Positions 1 to 8,442 of a stretch of 63,838 bases of DNA are shown piece after piece. Location of the stretch: assembly GCA_015061245.1 (NCBI GenBank), contig SUWY01000014.1:1-63838 (forward strand), read 5' to 3'. Under the pieces are notes generated by a model that saw only the letters and a list, made by a program, of their open reading frames with translations, ran no database searches and had not been told where the DNA came from. Made by a program: the position numbers and the translations under genes. Origin of the DNA: Bacteroidales bacterium. Lineage in GTDB: Bacteria; Bacteroidota; Bacteroidia; Bacteroidales; Marinifilaceae. Within the stretch, counting starts at the first letter, position 1; each line of letters starts with the position of its first letter.

Positions 1-825
1 TTGGGAGAGGTTCGTGTACAAGGAGGAGCTGCATATTTGAAACAAGAGATAGTCAAAGAAGCCCTTGAAAAGGAGATTCGAATAAATCATTTGATGGGTG
101 CAACTAGTGATATGCTTGGTTATGGAATGCACCCTGGAGCAATGATGACAGCAAGAGCAAGTGGATTTAACGCTGCGGGTTATGCGCCATATAGAGATGC
201 ATTAACTCGTGGTATTACCTATGAGCCGCACGGAGGTTATATCACAACAGGCGGTGTTGCTTATAGGCGTTTGGAATTTGATATAAGGGATTTACAGCAT
301 GTAGATGAAGAGACTATTGCTGCATACAATGCAATAGATGATCAGAATAAGATTTCAAACGGTGAGGCTGCATCAACATTAGTGTACAGAGATAATGATA
401 ATACAACACCTCGTTTAATTGGAGTACAAATAAAACATCCTTTTAGTCAAATAGATCCTCCTCCATATGGTAATTTTGATATTGGAGGAGTTATGACTGT
501 GCCTGTCTATGACTATATAACTGCGGTAACCAATTACGACGTCCAATTTAACATGCAGACCATAGTTCCATTTGCTCCCCAGCAGCAGAATGTAGAGTTT
601 TACAAACCGAGTTATAATGTTGCCACAGAGTTGTTAAAGGATCCTGTAGATGAAAAGATAACCCGTTATTGGAATCCAAATGTAAAGTTAGAGAGTGGTA
701 AAACTTTTGAGTTTGAATTTCCTACCGCTCAGGGCGAGGGGAGCGGTTCATATACAATAGTTATTGAAGGCTTCTCTGAAAACGGAACTCCTATTCACAA
801 ATCCTGGAAATATGATGTAAAATAG
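1..825 (+). CDS. C-terminal part of large MG2/TonB-plug-type surface protein (5' end outside window)
   Basis: The reading frame is open at the first base, so the gene very probably begins upstream of the window; the TTG at base 1 is not a convincing start. The last 70 or so residues (VEFYKPSY..., then TRYWNPNVKL, EFEFPTAQGEGSGSYTIVIEG) match my memory of the end of Bacteroidales surface proteins that combine an alpha-2-macroglobulin MG2 region, a carboxypeptidase-like regulatory domain and a TonB plug domain. The terminal part would be a beta-sandwich exposed outside the cytoplasm. The rest of the fragment is not recognised. A strong intrinsic terminator follows at once, so this is the last gene of its transcription unit. 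Confidence 0.5.
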   Translation: MGEVRVQGGAAYLKQEIVKEALEKEIRINHLMGATSDMLGYGMHPGAMMTARASGFNAAGYAPYRDALTRGITYEPHGGYITTGGVAYRRLEFDIRDLQHVDEETIAAYNAIDDQNKISNGEAASTLVYRDNDNTTPRLIGVQIKHPFSQIDPPPYGNFDIGGVMTVPVYDYITAVTNYDVQFNMQTIVPFAPQQQNVEFYKPSYNVATELLKDPVDEKITRYWNPNVKLESGKTFEFEFPTAQGEGSGSYTIVIEGFSENGTPIHKSWKYDVK

Positions 826-832
826 TATTTCT

Positions 833-871
833 AACAATTGTCCCCAAAAAAGAGGACAATTGTTTTTTGTT
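833..871 (+). terminator. Rho-independent terminator
   Basis: AACAATTGTCC at 833-843 pairs perfectly with GGACAATTGTT at 854-864, with a 10-nt loop and a T-rich run after it. It lies just after the stop codon of the partial gene at 1-825. Confidence 0.85.
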
Positions 872-897
872 TTTCAATAAATTTCGTTATACTTTTG
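866..897 (+). promoter_or_regulatory. Bacteroidetes-type promoter for the thioredoxin/NVEALA/propeller cassette
   Basis: A -33 element TTTG (866-869) is separated by 20 nt from a -7 box TACTTTTG (890-897), which fits the Bacteroidetes sigma-ABfr consensus TTTG-N19..21-TAnnTTTG. The first gene starts at 954. The -33 element overlaps the T-tract of the preceding terminator. Confidence 0.6.
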
Positions 898-953
898 TTG
901 CATTATTCTTTATTATAACAGGATAAATCCACGAATATCAAATTAAATCATAT

Positions 954-1592
954 ATGAATCAAAAGATAAAAAGAATTATTATTGTTGTTATACCTATTGT
1001 TGTTTTAGTATTATTTGGATGGCAGCAATACATAATATACCAAACTCAAAATACCAATTTTATCCTTAACAGATATTTAAAAGACCTTAGCGACGCAGAG
1101 TTTAAGGGAATGTCCTTATCAGAGGATCTCTATGATATAATACAATACCAAGGAGAACGTATTAGTGACTCAATATGGATATACAATGAACAAGAGGATA
1201 GCGTTATATTAAACAGATGCAATCCTATACCAACATTTATTTTGTGTATTAATCAAAATGGATGTGATGTATGTATTGACAAATGCATAGAGATGATAAA
1301 TTCTCTTAAAGAAAAGCTATCAGAAGATAACGTAATGCTAATTGGACGATTTACAAATCCATTATATTTTTATAAATATAAGCGCATTAATAAAGTTCAT
1401 GTCCCTATGTATCATTTTAAAACTATAGGAATCAAAAATGAAGACTCTACGACACCCTTTGGATTTATTTTGGAAGAAGGAGTTATTCGCAAATTTTTTA
1501 TTTTCCACAAAGAATTTGAAGATTTAAACCGTGAATACGAAAGAATTATTGAAAGATACTTATTAAAAAAAAGAAGAAATGAAGAAAATTAA
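954..1592 (+). CDS. Membrane-anchored thioredoxin-like protein
   Basis: The protein has 212 residues. Residues 8-21 form one hydrophobic N-terminal segment, so the rest should lie in the periplasm. The stretch around 93-125 reads as a thioredoxin fold start: a hydrophobic strand (PTFILCIN), a CDVC motif at 104-107, then a helix, with further cysteines at 89, 98 and 111. The CxxC placed between a strand and a helix suggests a redox or disulfide role. The cis-proline region cannot be identified with certainty. It is the first gene of an AT-rich cassette and its last codons overlap the start of the next gene by 14 bases. Bacteroides clusters with NVEALA peptides often contain such redoxin-like proteins. 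The catalytic role here is inference. Confidence 0.55.
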   Translation: MNQKIKRIIIVVIPIVVLVLFGWQQYIIYQTQNTNFILNRYLKDLSDAEFKGMSLSEDLYDIIQYQGERISDSIWIYNEQEDSVILNRCNPIPTFILCINQNGCDVCIDKCIEMINSLKEKLSEDNVMLIGRFTNPLYFYKYKRINKVHVPMYHFKTIGIKNEDSTTPFGFILEEGVIRKFFIFHKEFEDLNREYERIIERYLLKKRRNEEN

Positions 1593-1935
1593 AGTTTTAG
1601 GAATTAGTTGTGCTATTGGTATTTGCACAGTATTGGTTGGAGAAAATATCTACAATCAATATAAAAATGCCACAATTCTTTTTGAAACAGAGAGTCTAAC
1701 CAACCAAGAATCAAACAATTCTGGTAGTGGAAAATTTTATTACGAACACCTAGAAGGGCGCCCCAAGGAGTGTTTACTGTATAAACACTTTAAGTTAGAT
1801 GGATCATTTACGGTAAATGAAAGTAGAGCAACAATGGAAGGGGATGTAGAGGTAGAGCAGGTTAAAGGAATAAAAGAGACATGCCCACGTAAAGGCTCTG
1901 GTTGCACTGTATATTCATGTACCTTAACTGATTAG
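1579..1935 (+). CDS. NVEALA-like small secreted Cys-containing protein
   Basis: The protein has 118 residues: an N-terminal signal or membrane segment (about 5-22), then NQYKN, then ETESLT at the place where family members carry the NVEALA motif, and a C-terminal half with five cysteines (KEC, ETC, GSGC, YSC and one near the lipophilic start). It resembles the NVEALA (PF14055) leader-plus-Cys-rich-tail layout but is divergent and longer. The family is small, secreted or surface-bound and of unknown function in gut Bacteroidales. The gene lies between a thioredoxin-like protein (14-base overlap) and a propeller lipoprotein (5-base gap), which suggests that its cysteines are handled by the neighbour. 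The family assignment is from pattern only. Confidence 0.5.
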   Translation: MKKIKVLGISCAIGICTVLVGENIYNQYKNATILFETESLTNQESNNSGSGKFYYEHLEGRPKECLLYKHFKLDGSFTVNESRATMEGDVEVEQVKGIKETCPRKGSGCTVYSCTLTD

Positions 1936-1940
1936 GAATT

Positions 1941-3059
1941 ATGATACGTTTTTTTCTTTTGTTTTCTATAGTGATTGCTTTTGCAAGTTGTGATTCCAAA
2001 AGTAAGCAAAACAATAATAATATTGATACCATTAATATCTCTAATGTTGAGGTTATAGATAGTTATGCAATTGATTATTTGCTGAAGGACTCAATACGTG
2101 CCATAGCATTAGAGACAAATGACGATTTTGTAATAGGTGAAATTTCACATATTAAGTATCATAATGAAGAGATTCTCATATGCGACAAAATGTCCGAGGC
2201 TGTATATCTTTATGATGCAAATACAGGTAAAGCCATAACAAAAATCCATTATCCCGGACGAGGTCCGGAGGAGTATATAGAAATTGCAGACGCTGATATT
2301 TACAATGATATGGTTATCATATTTGACTACGTTGGCAGCAAATTATTAATATACTCAAAAGAGGGCGAGTTTATAAAAGCAATTTCTACTCAGGATATTT
2401 GGGGAGAAGAGATACTAGTTATAAACAATGTCTTATATGTAATAAACCCTGATTCAGAGACAAATATAGGGTTTTATCATTTTTTTAAATTAAACAATGA
2501 TGATACATTTACCCCTATATCAAATTTTAACGAAAGAGATTATGGTTGGGGTATTGATAGATTTAGTTGTTCCAATAATTCTGATTTATTATTCGTATTA
2601 CCTCCATCAGACACTATTATGTTATTAGGTAAAAATGGAGCTATTCCGGCTTATAAGGTTGATTTTGGAAGATTGAAATTCTCCGATGATATTTTAGAGG
2701 GAAATTCTCTCGACGTTTTAAAATTAGCACGCGACTCCGAACAAACAAAAGGTATAGAGGCCATATATCAATTGGGAAACAATATCGCATTTAAATATAC
2801 GAATAGTACCGACAATTTTTATGCTATTTACAATCCGAAAGACAGTGGCATAGTCATATCTAAACGTTTATTTGCGCACGAAGTTGAAATAGATAATACT
2901 TTAAGAACAACAAATGGAGTTTTATTATTTTATTATCCCGCATACAATATGACCGATTATTTCCCTAACAGTAGTAACAAACCAGAATCCTTTATCTCCC
3001 TTGCTAAACAAGTAGACAAAGAGGCAAATCCGGTTGTGTTTATTGGAGAATTTAAATAG
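1941..3059 (+). CDS. 6-bladed beta-propeller lipoprotein (BF3164-like)
   Basis: The protein has 372 residues. The signal sequence ends in a lipobox with Cys17, so it is probably lipidated and exported. Family signs are the LETND motif at 57-61 and GRGPEEY at 106-112, followed by repeating blade-like units of four strands. I place it in the Bacteroidales 6-bladed beta-propeller lipoprotein group (BF3164/DUF5128). Function is unknown. It is the third gene of the cassette that starts at 954, and two paralogues lie 9-11 kb downstream. The base composition is more AT-rich than that of the housekeeping genes, consistent with an accessory or acquired cassette. Confidence 0.75.
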   Translation: MIRFFLLFSIVIAFASCDSKSKQNNNNIDTINISNVEVIDSYAIDYLLKDSIRAIALETNDDFVIGEISHIKYHNEEILICDKMSEAVYLYDANTGKAITKIHYPGRGPEEYIEIADADIYNDMVIIFDYVGSKLLIYSKEGEFIKAISTQDIWGEEILVINNVLYVINPDSETNIGFYHFFKLNNDDTFTPISNFNERDYGWGIDRFSCSNNSDLLFVLPPSDTIMLLGKNGAIPAYKVDFGRLKFSDDILEGNSLDVLKLARDSEQTKGIEAIYQLGNNIAFKYTNSTDNFYAIYNPKDSGIVISKRLFAHEVEIDNTLRTTNGVLLFYYPAYNMTDYFPNSSNKPESFISLAKQVDKEANPVVFIGEFK

Positions 3060-3065
3060 TATAAT

Positions 3066-3100
3066 GAGGCTGTCTAACATGAATAATGTTAGGCAGCCCC
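3066..3100. terminator. Dispersed hairpin element / bidirectional terminator
   Basis: GGCTGTCTAACAT (3068-3080) pairs with ATGTTAGGCAGCC (3086-3098) around a 5-nt loop; the only non-Watson-Crick pair is a G-U wobble. It sits between convergent genes. Almost the same element follows tsf at 63765-63806. Confidence 0.75.
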
Positions 3101-3110
3101 CTTATGAATC

Positions 3111-4475
3111 TTACTCCTCAATTACCTCATAAACATTAAAGTTATCAATTATAACTCCGTGGCCAACACTTAATTCAGAGTAGCCTCGGAACTCTATACG
3201 CAAATATTTTGCACCGACAGGAGCACGGAAATATTTCGAATCAAATATATCTACCCAACCATCGGTTGCATATTGATAATCCTTGGTCTGAATTCCCTCG
3301 TTAAAGTCTGCACCCACCATTGTGGAAGCTGTTTTGTACCAAGCACATGTACATTTCCACTTATAATCAGGATTCAAGCAATTTGCATTTAGTTGAATCA
3401 TATATCCCTTCCGCTCCTCTACAGGAATATCTTGACTAAGATAGGTTTTACCATCCACTCTTAACGCATAACTTTCAGACAAAACTCCTTGATCTACCTT
3501 TACTACCGTACTATCCTGACAATCCTGGAATTTCCAGTTATCGGCCATACCGCCTGTCCAATACTCAAAATTGCCATTAGAGATTAAATTAACGCTACTT
3601 GGGACTCCAACAACAGGACGATTGTCTTGCACAACGGTCTCGCTTCCTATCAACGTAAAATCATCGGGTAGCTGCGTTGTTTCTCCCCATACAGGAGTTG
3701 TAAACGATAGTTGAAAATCCTCGGTAAGACCAAATGTTGCACCTATAGAGAGCACACTGTTGGCAATCAAAGGAGTTTCTATACTCATTGTTCCCATACG
3801 AACAACATTGTCTATCTCATAATAGATATTTAATGATGCACTCTCGGCAGGGAAGAGTAACACCTCGGCAGTTGCCTCTCCCGTTCCTATATCATAGTCC
3901 ATTTCACTACCTACATCCGATTTTGTTCCCTGTTTTGAGCCATCGAGCCATTCATTAGTAGGGGTTCCTGAAACTCTCATATAGATATTATCAACCTCAT
4001 TAGGAATATTCGTGACTGTTGCCTTTAATTTGGCAACTCTTCTCTCTAAAGCAACCGTTGCACTATTTACTCCATCATTTGCAACTGTTAATTTCGTTGT
4101 ACCTGTCCAAAAATCGGAATCTCCTGCGTAGTAATCACCACTCTTAATGAATTTCAGCTTTACTTCAGAGATTGTGCATCCTAACGAGGCATCAAGATTT
4201 GCATCGGATGCATTTGCAACCGCCCATAGTTGATACTCTCCGGGCATCAATGAGAAAGTTATTGACCCTAACTCTCGCTCTGCAGTACCAACATCGATAA
4301 TTTGTCCCAATTTTCCTGAGTCAAAAATCAGTAACTTTAGCGACTCCATCTCTCCATTAGAAACTCCGCGCGAATCAAGTCCCAAAACAACTTGCTCTGT
4401 TCCACGCTCTTCACTCCAACTGCACGAGGCAACAATCATCCCGATTATTGCCAACGTAAACAAAACTCTTTTCAT
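3111..4475 (-). CDS. Mfa2/FimB-like lipoprotein with C-terminal carbohydrate-binding-like domain
   Basis: The protein has 454 residues with a lipobox ending at Cys18. The N-terminal half (about 25-250) has the look of Bacteroidales fimbrial anchor or minor fimbrillin proteins (Mfa2/FimB), with the typical PGEYQLWAVAN motif followed by a second transthyretin-like region. From about residue 295 (LISNGNFEYWTG onward to the end) it changes to a galactose-binding-like jelly-roll, as seen in carbohydrate-binding modules. The combination suggests a surface adhesin that docks a glycan, perhaps at the tip or base of a pilus. No major fimbrillin gene is beside it. It lies downstream of nadD, 75 bases away, with its own candidate -7 box. 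Function is inferred. Confidence 0.6.
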   Translation of the reverse strand: MKRVLFTLAIIGMIVASCSWSEERGTEQVVLGLDSRGVSNGEMESLKLLIFDSGKLGQIIDVGTAERELGSITFSLMPGEYQLWAVANASDANLDASLGCTISEVKLKFIKSGDYYAGDSDFWTGTTKLTVANDGVNSATVALERRVAKLKATVTNIPNEVDNIYMRVSGTPTNEWLDGSKQGTKSDVGSEMDYDIGTGEATAEVLLFPAESASLNIYYEIDNVVRMGTMSIETPLIANSVLSIGATFGLTEDFQLSFTTPVWGETTQLPDDFTLIGSETVVQDNRPVVGVPSSVNLISNGNFEYWTGGMADNWKFQDCQDSTVVKVDQGVLSESYALRVDGKTYLSQDIPVEERKGYMIQLNANCLNPDYKWKCTCAWYKTASTMVGADFNEGIQTKDYQYATDGWVDIFDSKYFRAPVGAKYLRIEFRGYSELSVGHGVIIDNFNVYEVIEE

Positions 4476-4503
4476 AGCATTTTATTTATTATGTTTAGCA
4501 TGA

Positions 4504-4511
4504 CAAAGCTA
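4504..4511 (-). promoter_or_regulatory. Candidate -7 box for Mfa2-like gene
   Basis: The minus strand reads TAGCTTTG here, matching TAnnTTTG, about 30 bases before the start codon at 4475. No clear -33 TTTG is present at the expected spacing. Confidence 0.4.
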
Positions 4512-4549
4512 TGAAAACTTTTTTGAATTAATATTATGTTAATAGATAT

Positions 4550-5113
4550 TTATTTGTATAGAATTTTTACCTGCTCCTCAATAGAGGATGGAATCATTTG
4601 AGAAATCGACTCTCCGGCAACAACTCTTGCACGAATCTCAGTCGATGATATCTCCATTAACGGAGCCTCGATAAGTATTGTATTTTTGGGCATAAAATCG
4701 GGAATTTCCGATCCCGGACGAGGATATGCTATTAACTGAAAGCGCGCTGCCAACTCTTTATATGCCTTCCACTTATCAAATTTTGCCATATTATCGCCTC
4801 CCATAATTATGGCAAACTCAACATTTGGATACATACGCTCCAGTTCATTAAGGGTATCTATTGTGTATGATGGCTTTGGCATATCCAACTCTACATCGCA
4901 AGCCTTAATTTGCGGTTCAGTAAGAAGGGCCTGCTCGACCAATGAAAAGCGCTCTCTTTCCGACAACATATCAACCCCTGCTTTGAATGGATTCTGGGGC
5001 GAAACAACAAGCCACACCTCATCGCAAACTGCTCGCTCAAGGACTGAACGAGCAATTCGGATATGACCATTGTGTATAGGATTAAACGAACCGAAAAAGA
5101 GACCTACCCGCAT
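4550..5113 (-). CDS. nadD: Nicotinate-nucleotide adenylyltransferase
   Basis: The enzyme transfers AMP from ATP to nicotinate mononucleotide in cytoplasmic NAD synthesis. The 187-residue protein is a normal length. It has the nucleotidyltransferase motif GSFNPIHNGH (8-17, HxGH), GGDNM at 105-109 and the C-terminal ISSTEIR motif at 155-161. It is the last gene of the yicC-gmk-nadD minus-strand operon, 6 bases after gmk, an order common in Bacteroidales. Confidence 0.95.
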   Translation of the reverse strand: MRVGLFFGSFNPIHNGHIRIARSVLERAVCDEVWLVVSPQNPFKAGVDMLSERERFSLVEQALLTEPQIKACDVELDMPKPSYTIDTLNELERMYPNVEFAIIMGGDNMAKFDKWKAYKELAARFQLIAYPRPGSEIPDFMPKNTILIEAPLMEISSTEIRARVVAGESISQMIPSSIEEQVKILYK

Positions 5114-5119
5114 AGATAA

Positions 5120-5683
5120 TCACTTTGAGATAAAATCACGAATAACTCTCTCTGCATCGGAATATGCATCCTCAACCTTATCGTTAATCACAATTGTATC
5201 GAATTGAGGTGCAAATGTCATTTCATATTCAGCCTTGGCAACACGTTGCTCAATCTTATCCATTGAGTCTGTTCCACGTCCGATTAATCTTTTACGGAGA
5301 ATATCAATAGAAGGAGCCTCGATAAATATTGATAATGCCTGCTCTCCGAATATCTTTTTAATATTCACGCCACCGACAACATCAACATCGAAAACCACAA
5401 TATTTCCCTTGGCCCAAATTCTTTCAACCTCGCTCTTCAATGTTCCATAACAACACCCGGGATATACCTCCTCCCACTCAAGGAATTCATTATTCTCAAC
5501 CTTTGCCTTAAACTCTTCAGGGGTAAAAAAGAAGTACTCTCTACCGTTCTGCTCCTCTCCACGAGGAGCACGACAAGTTGCAGATATAGAAAATTCTAAT
5601 CCTAAGCCTTTAGTTAAAAGATAGTTTACTATTGTACTTTTACCGGAACCACTCGGTGCAGAAAATATCACAACCTTACCCAT
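5120..5683 (-). CDS. gmk: Guanylate kinase
   Basis: It phosphorylates GMP to GDP with ATP. The protein has 187 residues, standard for the family. The P-loop SAPSGSGKST is at 8-17, followed by the GMP-binding region (RAPRGEEQNGREYFF) and the lid region with RLIGRGTDS. It is the middle gene of the yicC-gmk-nadD operon, with gaps of only 4 and 6 bases, so translation is likely coupled. Confidence 0.95.
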   Translation of the reverse strand: MGKVVIFSAPSGSGKSTIVNYLLTKGLGLEFSISATCRAPRGEEQNGREYFFFTPEEFKAKVENNEFLEWEEVYPGCCYGTLKSEVERIWAKGNIVVFDVDVVGGVNIKKIFGEQALSIFIEAPSIDILRKRLIGRGTDSMDKIEQRVAKAEYEMTFAPQFDTIVINDKVEDAYSDAERVIRDFISK

Positions 5684-5687
5684 AGCA

Positions 5688-6566
5688 CTATAAAATATTT
5701 AAACTTTGCTCCTTAATCTTCTCCAGCTCATCCTTCATGCGAACCACAATCTTCTGGATATTTGCCTCGTTCGCCTTGGATCCGGTTGTGTTTATTTCAC
5801 GACCCATCTCCTGAGCTATAAATCCCAACTTTCTACCAGGAGCCTCCTCATTATCTACTGTTTCACGGAAGTAGTTACAATGATTTGCCAAACGCACCTT
5901 CTCCTCGTTGATATCCAACTTCTCCAAATAGTAGATCAACTCTTGCTCCAATCTGTTCTGATCCACCATCTTAGGATCAAGCCACTCATTCAAACGCTCA
6001 CTCAACTTCTGTTTGATTTGCGGAACCCGCTCTGCCTCAAATTGCGGAATCTGCGCCGATAGAGCCTCGATATTACCTACATGTGTCAAAATATCACTCT
6101 TCAACACCTGCCCCTCATTAATTCTATAGGCATCAAGCGCCAAAAGCGCATCGTTCACCGCCTTCATAAGCGCATCATACTCCGCTTCATCAAACTCCTC
6201 TACCTTCTGACTCAATGAATCAGGGAAACGGATTACAGTCTGAATGAGCGAGGCATCATCGATTTCAAGCCCAAGCTGCTTGTTCATGGCACGCATCTGT
6301 TCAATATAGTTTGCCACAACCGGGACGTTAATGGTTGTACCACTGTCAACAACTGTTGTCTCGACAGAGATATACATATCAACCTTACCACGATCAAGGA
6401 TACTTTTTGCCAAATTGCGAATCTCCAACTCCTTCTCTTTGTAGAGCGAGGGCATTCTGACGCTCATATCCATCTGCTTCGAGTTCAAACTCTTAACCTC
6501 GACTGTTATCTTTTTTGCTCCAAATTCGGCAACTCCCTTGCCAAATCCTGTCATTGACTTTATCAT
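5688..6566 (-). CDS. yicC: YicC/YloC-family endoribonuclease
   Basis: The protein has 292 residues and begins MIKSMTGFGKG, the hallmark of YicC/YloC proteins. It ends with the conserved region GREINTTGSKANEANIQ and then VVRMKDELEKIKEQ. Family members are ring-forming endoribonucleases involved in RNA decay and stationary-phase survival. It is the first gene of the yicC-gmk-nadD operon and is divergent from lepA across a 75-base gap that must contain both promoters. Confidence 0.9.
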   Translation of the reverse strand: MIKSMTGFGKGVAEFGAKKITVEVKSLNSKQMDMSVRMPSLYKEKELEIRNLAKSILDRGKVDMYISVETTVVDSGTTINVPVVANYIEQMRAMNKQLGLEIDDASLIQTVIRFPDSLSQKVEEFDEAEYDALMKAVNDALLALDAYRINEGQVLKSDILTHVGNIEALSAQIPQFEAERVPQIKQKLSERLNEWLDPKMVDQNRLEQELIYYLEKLDINEEKVRLANHCNYFRETVDNEEAPGRKLGFIAQEMGREINTTGSKANEANIQKIVVRMKDELEKIKEQSLNIL

Positions 6567-6641
6567 ACGCTTATTTTTAGTTAGGCAAAAGTAACGAATT
6601 TGTCTTGAATTTCACTATCTTCGCACGGTAATTTATAGACA

Positions 6642-8429
6642 ATGAAAAACATAAGGAATTTTTGTATTATCGCACATATTGACCACGGTAAAAGTACCCT
6701 GGCAGACAGATTGTTAGAATACACAGGAACTGTTACAGGCAAGGCCATGCAGAGCCAGGTTCTTGATAACATGGACCTTGAGCGAGAGCGCGGAATTACC
6801 ATCAAGAGCCACGCAATCCAGATGGATTACACCTACAAAGGGGAGAAATATACCCTTAATCTTCTTGACACTCCGGGACACGTTGACTTCTCGTACGAGG
6901 TTTCTCGTTCTATTGCTGCGTGCGAGGGCGCTCTGTTGATTGTCGATGCAACACAAGGAATTCAGGCTCAAACCATATCGAACCTATATCAGGCTGTTGA
7001 CAACGGCTTGGAGATTATCCCAATCATGAACAAGATGGATATGCCCAATGCCATGCCCGAAGAGGTTCGCGACGAGATTGTTGAGCTTATCGGTTGCGAT
7101 CCCGACGATGTAATTGAGGCGAGTGGTCGTACCGGATTGGGAGTTGAGCAGATTTTGGAGGCCATCATTGAGAAGATTCCTGCTCCTCAGGGAGATCCAA
7201 ACGCACCATTACAAGCATTGATCTTTGACTCTCAGTTCAACTCATTCCGTGGAATTATTACATATTGCAGAATTTTGAACGGAACTCTTCGTTCAGGCGA
7301 TTTGGTGAAATTTGTGAATACCGGCAAGGAGTACGGAGCCGACGAAATTGGCGTACTACGATTAGACCAGATTCCAAAGAAGGAACTATCGGCTGGAAAT
7401 GTAGGATATATCATTTCAGGTATCAAAACCGCTCAGGAGGTAAAGGTTGGAGATACCATCACCCATGTAAACCGTCCATGTGAAGATGCAATCGAGGGTT
7501 TCAAGGAGGTAAAACCTATGCTATTTGCCGGAATCTACCCTATCGAAACCGAAGATTACGAGGATTTGAGAGCATCTATTGAGAAGTTACAATTGAACGA
7601 TGCCTCGCTCACATTCACTCCCGAGTCATCAATGGCTCTTGGTTTCGGTTTCCGTTGCGGATTCCTGGGATTGCTCCACATGGAGATTATTCAAGAGCGT
7701 CTTGACCGTGAGTTCGATATGAATGTAATCACTACCGTTCCGAACGTTATGTACATTGCCCACACCAACAAGGGCGAGGTTATCGAGATGCACAACCCAA
7801 GTGACATGCCCGATGCAAGCCTGCTTGACTTTGTTGAGGAGCCATATATTCGCGCACAGGTTATTACCCCAGCAACATACATTGGTCCTATCATGACTCT
7901 CTGCCTTGACCGTCGAGGAGTTTTGATTAACCAGCAGTACATTGCCGGAAACCGTATGGAGATGATTTTCGAAATGCCACTTGGAGAGATAGTATTCGAC
8001 TTCTACGATAAACTGAAGAGTATCTCAAAGGGATATGCCTCATTCGACTACTACCAGATTGGCTACAAACCCGGCAAATTGATTAAGTTGGATATTCTTC
8101 TTAATGGCGAGAGCGTTGATGCCCTCTCAGCCCTTATCCACTTCGATAATGCATACGACTTTGGTCGCCGTATATGCGAAAAGTTGAAAGAGCTGATTCC
8201 TCGCCAACAATTCGACATTGCAATCCAGGCAGCCATTGGCGCCAAGGTCATTGCCCGCGAAACCATCAAACAGGTTCGTAAGGATGTGACTGCCAAGTGT
8301 TATGGAGGAGATATTTCCCGTAAACGTAAGTTGCTTGAGAAGCAGAAGAAGGGTAAGAAGAGAATGAAACAGATTGGAAACGTTGAGGTGCCACAAAAGG
8401 CATTCTTGGCAGTATTGAAGATTGACTAA
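6642..8429 (+). CDS. lepA: Elongation factor 4 (ribosomal back-translocase)
   Basis: The protein has 595 residues, close to the usual 598. The GTPase motifs are clear: AHIDHGKS (11-18), DTPGH (76-80) and NKMD (130-133). The C-terminal LepA domain ends with [20 protein letters not shown], the lysine-rich family signature. It acts on stalled ribosomes during translation. Its last 8 bases overlap an extended form of the next ORF, but the more likely start of aguA is at 8443, 13 bases after the stop. Confidence 0.97.
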   Translation: MKNIRNFCIIAHIDHGKSTLADRLLEYTGTVTGKAMQSQVLDNMDLERERGITIKSHAIQMDYTYKGEKYTLNLLDTPGHVDFSYEVSRSIAACEGALLIVDATQGIQAQTISNLYQAVDNGLEIIPIMNKMDMPNAMPEEVRDEIVELIGCDPDDVIEASGRTGLGVEQILEAIIEKIPAPQGDPNAPLQALIFDSQFNSFRGIITYCRILNGTLRSGDLVKFVNTGKEYGADEIGVLRLDQIPKKELSAGNVGYIISGIKTAQEVKVGDTITHVNRPCEDAIEGFKEVKPMLFAGIYPIETEDYEDLRASIEKLQLNDASLTFTPESSMALGFGFRCGFLGLLHMEIIQERLDREFDMNVITTVPNVMYIAHTNKGEVIEMHNPSDMPDASLLDFVEEPYIRAQVITPATYIGPIMTLCLDRRGVLINQQYIAGNRMEMIFEMPLGEIVFDFYDKLKSISKGYASFDYYQIGYKPGKLIKLDILLNGESVDALSALIHFDNAYDFGRRICEKLKELIPRQQFDIAIQAAIGAKVIARETIKQVRKDVTAKCYGGDISRKRKLLEKQKKGKKRMKQIGNVEVPQKAFLAVLKID

Positions 8430-8442
8430 AGCTAAACAGAGT

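Noticed and set aside
8422-8442. Longer start for agmatine deiminase overlapping lepA
   Set aside because: The seven extra residues are not typical, and the ATG at 8443 lies just after the lepA stop with the expected N terminus.
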